NCBI GenBank assembly: GCA_023079485.1
Contig: CM041084.1
Location: 134,694,792-134,758,791, forward strand
Direction: 5' to 3'
Length of the DNA stretch: 64,000 nucleotides
Source: Archilochus colubris
Taxonomy: Eukaryota > Chordata > Aves > Apodiformes > Trochilidae
The notes beneath the pieces were generated by a model. That model was not told the DNA's origin and did not search any database. It saw only the letters and a program-made list of their open reading frames with translations. The stretch's first letter is position 1, and each line of letters opens with the position of its first letter. A program made the position numbers and the translations under genes. Of the stretch, positions 57,701 through 64,000 are shown in pieces.

Positions 57701-59991
57701 CCTGTTGACCCTCCTTAAAAGTCCACCTAATTGTGAATGGTAAAATACAAACTTCATCTGTTTTCAGGATGAAACTTCACTACTTTTTATAGAACATCAC
57801 AAATAAGTTAAGCCATGATTCTATGCAGAGTAAGCAGCCTCCAGCCTAGAAACAAGATGTAGGTTTTCTTCCTTAGATGTAGAAAATTAAAGCTTAACAC
57901 AAGAAATCACAGAAAGCATTTTGTCTCCCCTGTGCTGCTTTTTAGTATGGTACTATCTGATAGTATGGTAACTGGATTTCTGAGATGGCCTGAGCTGGGT
58001 ACAGGCAGAAAATGAAGGTAGAAGACTGGCAGAAATTCTGTATTGAGGCAGATTGGAGAAGCACACTCTGAACTACCCAAGAGAGATAAAAGACAATGAT
58101 CTGAAAGGATTTCTGTTACCGACTGAACACCTGAAATTCCACAGTACTGAGTGAAAAAAAATAAATCATGAAAAATAAGCTCTCTCTTTCCTCAGTGAGC
58201 TTTATTTTTATGTTAATCTCTCTGCCTATGGTCACCATCTATGGAACTAGGATGGTAATTGACAATTATTACATTTGTCAATTAAAATAATGAATTATAA
58301 TTCCTTTAACAGTGAACATGGTAGACTTTAAACATGCACCTTGATATTGTAAGATTTTCCAAAATTATGGAGAAAATTCTTTAACTCCTGTGCTCTTACA
58401 TATTCACAATTTTTCAGCATACTCAAGCACTCAGAAGTGGGTAGAGAAATGTTTGCTTTTTTTTTTTAATGGTCCTTCTATTGAATTCAATTTTACAGAA
58501 GCTGTGGCTTTGATCCTTTTTGTCAGTGAGTTTTGGTCAGGGACATCTCTGCAGCAACAGAAACTGCCTACCAGACAAACTCTAAAATAACAAATCAAGT
58601 AATTATAACCTGTTGAATATCACACTGAATACCAGACTTGAAAGCAGAGGCTCTGAAAATTATTTGATGGCATGCTGGACAATACAGAGCATAAGCACTC
58701 AAACGCAATGACAGATTTGGTGATTCATACCTTGAATGAATCAATACAAGAATAAGGAAGCAAAGGTCAATATTAAGCTGGTTTTTAAAGTTTTGATATC
58801 TCCAGCACAAACACTGAAGATCTGAGGTCAGTACTTAAACATAATGAAAATACATAAAATGTGTTGTTAAGTAACAGCACATTTAAAATAGTAGCACTGT
58901 CTTTTAAGATATTTATTTCATCATCACTTCCTACAGGAAAGTGTTTGAAAAATTTCCTGTTCTAAGTTAAAATGTTCTTCTTATATTTGAAAATACTATT
59001 TTCATTCTTTTAGAAGGATCATGACCTTTATATACAAAATACATTTATATAGAAAGTACCAATTTTCTTGATTTCGTTATATGTTCTAAGCCGATGCACA
59101 GAGTAGAAGGTGAACAGATGAAGCTAGATCTATTTATCCTACATCCTCTGCATTTTCTTTCCTTATTTTTTTTCATCAGTAGCATGTATGTGGAACATGT
59201 GATTGTATTTTTTAATAAAGCTAGGTTCAGCAAAGCATCCCATATTTTCTGAAGATACCAAAACACAGTTATTCCACAATTTCTTGTGACTATTTTCAAT
59301 AGAAGTTAACTATTATGATGGATTACATTTCTATTTGAGTTTTTCGGTTTTTAAGTCCCAGGCACTATTTCTTTCTCATTGTACTTCCTGTTTCCTTCTA
59401 AAAAAATCTGCCTTATTTCTGAAAAGATGTGCAAACTGATAAAATTGGGGGGCTTTTTTTTCTTTTTTCCTTGTTTCTTTCTTAGAATCTTTTACATTTC
59501 CTATAATAATGAGCACAGTAAGAGATAAGATCTTCTTTCATTCACTCTCATTTTAGTTATTCCTCTAAATATAAGCCTGTGTTTCCATAGTGTTGCACAG
59601 ATCATGACATTACCTTTTGAACCTCTTAGTTGCTGCTTTCCATGATAGTTTCCTAGCCTGTATTTATAACTTTTATACCTTATTTTAGATGATTTTCTTA
59701 TTTTTTATTTTTTAAATGAGACTAGTTGATGTTCCATTACAAATCTTCCCATATGACTATTCTCTCCTAACTATTAATTATCATTCTGCCAATTGTGTCA
59801 TCTGCAAACATAATCAACAGTGAATTGTCTCAAGAGTATTTATGAAATTGCTAGTAGTGTTAGTTTTAATATCAATCAGTTTGGAACCCCCTAGGTAGAA
59901 GTACTATCCAAGCAGGATTCCCCACAGAGCACTATGTTTTGAAATAGGTCTGTCCAGTAATACTTAATCCATGAAATATATCCTAATTTTC
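51718..59991. other. Unique AT-rich sequence, 8 kb
   Basis: No gene or transposon recognised. It contains 21 T at 53659-53679 and a 16-bp word (gaacaatgca[ct]actaa) repeated at 54136 and 54191. About 56980-57400 has a constrained-noncoding look. The longest repeat-free stretch in the window. Confidence 0.5.
53659..53679. repeat. Homopolymer of 21 T
   Basis: Uninterrupted T run with no retroposon body recognised beside it. Confidence 0.95.
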
Positions 59992-60230
59992 ACAGAATCA
60001 CAGAATGAATGATATTCAAAGGCACCTCTGGAGACTGTAATCCAAATCATCCTGCTTAAAGCAGGAGCAAGTAGAGCAGGTTACTCAGGGCTACATAAAG
60101 TCAGGTTTTGAACACCTCCAAGGTGGGAGGAGACTCCACAATTGGACACCGCCTTATCAACCTCTTCCAAAGTTTGATTCTCATCCCTCTCCTCACAAAA
60201 CAAATGCTTTGTTGCTTTAAGCATCTTCAC
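59992..60230 (-). mobile_element. CR1 LINE tail
   Basis: Plus strand 'tcacagaatcacagaatgaa', 'ggcacctctggagactgtaa', 'caggttttgaacacctcca' and 'gaggagactccacaattg' are the reverse of a CR1 3' UTR and the end of ORF2. It is old, with several small gaps. Confidence 0.85.
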
Positions 60231-60704
60231 AACACTGCTTTTATTAAAACAAACAACTTTTAAAAAATCAAAATATCTCAAGTGTGACACTATATTGAAA
60301 GCTGAGTCCAATCATTTATGGCTTTGAGTCAAGTTTCTAGGAGTAACATTATCTAGAAAGCCATTGGGATTATTCTGAATTCTTTTTCTTCGCTTTTTTA
60401 TCTTATTTGATTTTATATCAAGGTTTCTATCAGTATAGCTAAAATAAAATACTAAATTAATGAGCTCTAAACTTACTGAAGTCACATTATCTATCCTTTC
60501 TGTTCATTGGTATAATTTTATTTCCTTTATAATTAACCATAATTGTTCATGTAGTTCCAGGTTACTCATGCTTGCTCCAACCCTCTATATTCTTTTCTTT
60601 TTTTGTTTCAATTTCATTCAATTTCCCTGTTCATCGGTATTTTCAACTAATTTCTTTCTTGTTGAGATGGACTACTTTCAAATTTGAGGCACGTGGTCCT
60701 TGAA

Positions 60705-61205
60705 GACTACCTGGCTCTCTCAGCTCTCAGTCTAGGGCCTTATCCTATGGGACTCTACCAAGAGCCCTGAAGAGGCCCAGGTCTGCTCTCCTGAGGTTCA
60801 TCTCTCTGATCTTGTTTTTTGCCTCCTCTCACCTCCCAGAATCCTTAGCTCCATCATCTCATTGTTACAGCAACCAAAGCTGTCTCTGACCTTCAAATCT
60901 CCAAGAAGCCTCTCTTTGTTTCTGTGTATGAGATCCAGCAGAACACCTGTCCTCAGCTGTCTCTGTTACTGCTGGAGAACAGAAATTGTCAGAAATATTC
61001 TTCAGATACCTCCTGGCTTGCCTAAGCCTCGCTGTGTTTTCCTTCCAGCAGACACCACAGTGGCTAAAGTTCATCAGGAGTTCCGGAGCTTGTGAATATG
61101 AGGCTGCTTTAAACTCTCTGTAGGGGACCTGATCCACTTGTTCCTCCTGGTCAGGTGACACGCAGTACAGTTACCCATACCGCTGTTCCCCTCATCCTCA
61201 CTAAA
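60705..61205 (-). mobile_element. CR1 LINE fragment, endonuclease region
   Basis: The reverse complement of the 5' half of CR1 ORF2. Plus-strand landmarks are 'aggtctgctctcctgaggtt', 'tccatcatctcattgttaca', 'gagatccagcagaacacctg', 'cttccagcagacacc' and 'gacctgatccacttgttcct'. This region is rarely kept because most CR1 copies stop further 3'. No 3' end is attached, so it is an internal fragment. Confidence 0.85.
60865..61161 (-). pseudogene. CR1 ORF2 APE-type endonuclease fragment
   Basis: A 98-codon frame matches the CR1 endonuclease: PDQEEQVD (residues 3-10), then 'LLMNFSHCGVCWKENTA' (28-44) and 'RYLKNISDNF'. In active elements the enzyme nicks chromosomal DNA to prime reverse transcription, and the family motif at 30-34 is G-D-F-N-H. 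Here it reads M-N-F-S-H, so the catalytic aspartate and asparagine are both lost. The methionine is internal to ORF2. Inactive fossil. Confidence 0.85.
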
Positions 61206-61270
61206 ACTTTAAGGAAACAGGATGGAGTTGTGAGTTCTGAAGACAGTTCTACATTCTGGAATGAGAACCA

Positions 61271-61470
61271 TCATAGAATGGCTAAGGTTGGAAGGACTGC
61301 AAAGATCACCTAGTTCCAGCCTCCCTGTGTGGGCAGGGACACCTCCCACTAGACCAGGCTGCCCAACTTCCTTGGGCAACCTGTTCCAGTGCCTTAGCAC
61401 ACTTACAGGAAAGAATTTCTTTCTAATGCTTAACCTAAATTTCACCTCTTCAATGTTATAGTAAACAGGG
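61271..61470 (-). mobile_element. CR1 LINE tail, separate insertion
   Basis: Plus strand 'catagaatggctaaggttgg', 'cagcctccctgtgtgggcag', 'cacctcccactagaccagg', 'gggcaacctgttccagtgcc' and 'gaatttctttctaatgctta' are the reverse of a CR1 3' end. On the minus strand this 3' end lies upstream of the endonuclease fragment, so the two cannot be one collinear element. Confidence 0.92.
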
Positions 61471-63640
61471 ATAGTTAAATCTATCACCTATCAATATAGA
61501 CTTCATTTAATTTCATTTAGGCTGGGCGGAAACTTTGTTTTCAAGTAAAGATAGAAATATTTGATTAATGTTGAGATGCTCTACAAAGTACTGCTTTTTT
61601 TTTTTTTTTTAATAATTGATAACATGGGTGTGTAGATAATTTTTTAAGGCATTATTTATTTCTGAAGAGCAGAAAACAGTAAATTTTCAGGTGACCCTCT
61701 AGCATACTGCAACTACTGTAGGTGAAGTAGGCCTTATTTTTATAAAATATGTAATATATATTCAAAAGTTCAGAGTCCAACATATCCCCAGTGTAAAACA
61801 GCATGTAATGAAAAAGGGCCTTCCTTACTACACCAGAGGACAAAAGGGTTACCCATCACAAATATTACCTTTAATACAGAAAAAAAAATAATTTTGGCTT
61901 CTTCCTTCTTAAATATAATCTGATTGGCATTAATGAACATGGTATGGAATCATGTTCCACACATAGTATTTTTTTTACATTTAAAATCATATAACATATG
62001 CTTTTATATATTATAAAATAGTAATTAGTAATCGTAATAGTAGTATATATTTTACATACTTCTATTTTATATAATTTATACTTTTGGAGGGAGAGAACTT
62101 ATGTGAAGACATGATCCCCTTAAATACTGGGGAAACGGTAACATTTCAAAATTATTTATAATGAAAAATAAAAGATACATTACAGAGTAAGATAAATAAA
62201 AAAATAAATAAACTAAAAATTAAATAGGTAAATAAATAAAATAAAAGATACATTACTATTTTCCAAGTATATGTTGTTCATAGTAAAGGAATAATTGGGG
62301 AAGCAAAACATTTTCTGCATACAAGTTTCATCTTGACAATACCCCATGTGATGAAGCACCTTGCACCATACCTTAGAAACCTTAGATTATTAGATACAGA
62401 GGTACAGATAATTTATTTAGTATTTAAAGAAATTTTGAAAAAGAGAAGTTTTGAAGCATGCTATTCAGAAAAAGAATAAACAGGAACAAATTAATGAGGG
62501 CTAAGAATCTCAAGTGATTCGTAAAGAAAGTGCATATAAATTCTTCCAGAATATTAGCCCCTTGTCTCTGGAAGGATTCATATAGGTGAAGAGACTTCAG
62601 ATTCTTTATTGTTCTGATATGTTATTGGTTATTATAACATATTATTCTATGATGTTGATCTAAGAATCTGAGCAGACACATAAGAAAAGACTGATGCATA
62701 AGATCCACTTGGTCTGCATAATATAGTCTCAGAGCTGATGTATTATGACAATTTGATAATAGACTTGGGGGAGGGGCGAGTTATGGAGGGCTATGCTATA
62801 TTTTAGTCAAAAAAAACCCATAATATGGATGTCTTATTTTTTAATATGTACCTACAGTATGAACAATTCAGTAAGTGGCTTTGATAAAATAGATTTTTTT
62901 GCATGTAACTTTAGCTAACAATTTTAAAAACAGACTGTCTAATTCAGGGAGATTATCACATTGGTAACTAAAGATATTTTATCAAAGAGATTTTATAATG
63001 AAAAATAGGCCTCTTAAACTTTAACTAACAATATAAATTAAATTAAGCATGAACATATGCATAGCAGGAATAAAGAAAAATAAAGTAACATTAATTCCTA
63101 CATTTATGCCTTGTTGACTCTTGATTTTATGGATGCACCAGTTTTATTTTATTGTCCACGTAAACATAGATCCCTAGTGTGCATGTGTCCCATTGCTGAA
63201 TGTTAACATTATAATTTGTCAAGCACTCAGAAGATGTAATTTACTCCCTTTCTGAGACAGTCTTAATTAATTCCTTATAGTAATCAGAATAATAATAAGT
63301 ATTTGTGTAGAACTGATTTCAGTAGATGAACTCTGCAGATATTGGAATGACCCAAACCTTTGCTCTCTTAAGAGTAACATAACAATTAAAATATTTAAAA
63401 TATTTAAAATAATGCAGTTTCCTTCACAGAAAGACATCCAGGCACATTGAAGTAACATATGAAGTAGAACTCCTGAGATTCATTTATTGAAACACAATAT
63501 ATTACATTGTGACATAAAAAAAAACTTTCCTAACTCAGCTAATACTGCTGCATACATGTAAGTTGGTCAGAAAATCCACTGGCCAGAAAATAAAACAACT
63601 TTATATTTGTATTGATTTAACCAGACATTACAGTGCTTGA
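61471..63640. other. Unique AT-rich sequence
   Basis: No gene recognised. It has 16 T at 61595-61610 and very AT-rich text at 61960-62090. The A-rich repeat is listed next. Confidence 0.5.
62165..62256. repeat. A-rich (TAAA)n tract flanked by a 19-bp direct repeat
   Basis: AAAATAAAAGATACATTAC occurs exactly at 62165-62183 and 62238-62256. Between them are 54 bp of TAAA/AAAT-rich sequence. Confidence 0.9.
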
Positions 63641-63680
63641 ATGTCTCCAAGGAAGGGCAATAAAGCTGGTGAAGGTTCTA
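63641..63680 (+). mobile_element. CR1 LINE scrap, ORF2 C-terminus
   Basis: 'gtctccaaggaagggcaata' followed by 'aagctggtgaaggt' matches the sense CR1 'Q-R-R-A-T-K-L-V-K' coding segment. Only about 40 bp. Confidence 0.55.
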
Positions 63681-63684
63681 CTTG

Positions 63685-63885
63685 GATTACCTCATCAGCC
63701 TTGTCACAAAGTTATCCTCCACACACTAGGAACCTTCAGGACTTCTCTTCTGCTGTATTCTGTTTCCAACAGACACCTTGGAAGCTGAAGTCCCCAGTAA
63801 GTACAATGGCTGTGAGACTCCTCCACCAGTGCAAATCATCCCACCATATTTCAATGATTGCAAGTCTATCATAGTCACATAGTGT
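63685..63885 (-). mobile_element. CR1 LINE fragment, endonuclease region
   Basis: Plus strand 'cttgtcacaaagttatcctc', 'cacacactaggaaccttcag', 'gctgtattctgtttccaaca' and 'gctgaagtccccagtaag' are the reverse of the CR1 endonuclease region, parallel to 60705-61205 but older. It lies between two sense CR1 scraps. Confidence 0.7.
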
Positions 63886-63889
63886 CTAA

Positions 63890-63960
63890 AGGGCAGCAAA
63901 GTGCCAGGTCCTGCACTTTGGTCACAGCAACCCCATGCAACACAACAGGCTTGGGGTTCA
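63890..63960 (+). mobile_element. CR1 LINE scrap, post-RT segment
   Basis: 'aaagtgccaggtcctgcact', 'ttggtcacagcaaccccatg' and 'acaggcttggggtt' match the sense CR1 '[14 protein letters not shown]' region. Similarity ends near 63960, close to the window edge. Confidence 0.75.
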
Positions 63961-64000
63961 TATTAAATTTGATTAAGTTGCTTGATGACTAAAGTACTAT

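Overview
The window looks like a gene-poor, AT-rich stretch of bird nuclear DNA: an intergenic desert or one very large intron. The identification rests on repeats. There are about two dozen fragments of the avian LINE family CR1 on both strands, many ending in the CR1 signature (a GAGGTCCCTTCCAACCC-like block followed by ATTCTATGATTCTATG). There are also four LTR-like segments, two of which match avian ERVL-type LTRs that I recognise by their text. The youngest CR1 copies have a 3' end that I associate with neoavian genomes rather than chicken, but I cannot name the species. No intact protein-coding gene, rRNA, tRNA, CpG island or CRISPR array was found, and nothing bacterial or plasmid-like. 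Almost all long open frames are fossil CR1 ORF2, antisense reads of repeats, or AT-rich chance frames.

Layout. 1-5.9 kb: unique sequence, an ERVL-type solo LTR (minus) sandwiched between two diverged direct copies of a ~105 bp sequence, then two CR1 tails (minus). 6-15.5 kb: mostly unique, an ATT-rich microsatellite, one weak splice-bounded exon candidate (7579-7675), one CR1 tail (plus). 15.5-19.2 kb: a dense CR1 block with a reverse-transcriptase fragment that keeps FADD, a young CR1 tail with a 7-bp target-site duplication, and a minus-strand element joining ORF1 esterase remnants to an RT palm fragment. 22.6-27.5 kb: CR1 tails, a candidate retroviral-type LTR, an ERVL-type LTR fragment, a three-copy 39-bp minisatellite, and the best preserved CR1 ORF2 C-terminus. 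30.0-32.8 kb: a candidate LTR with repeated U3 blocks, then a young 1.1 kb CR1 nested inside an older CR1 with an 8-bp target-site duplication. 37.4-39.5 kb: old CR1 fragments, partly inverted. 42-52 kb: mostly unique, small CR1 pieces, an exon-like open stretch (48453-48731), an inverted CR1 pair and a TCTCT pentanucleotide array. 52-60 kb: unique AT-rich DNA. 60-64 kb: CR1 tails, a CR1 endonuclease fossil, A-rich repeats and a CR1 mosaic at the right edge.

The repeats do not form a working system. Together they preserve broken pieces of every CR1 protein domain (esterase, endonuclease, reverse transcriptase, C-terminal domain). Unique stretches between them may hold conserved regulatory elements, which a single sequence cannot show. 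I found no convincing undescribed biological system; the best leads are structural (nested insertion, flanked LTR, repeated LTR U3) plus two low-confidence exon candidates.
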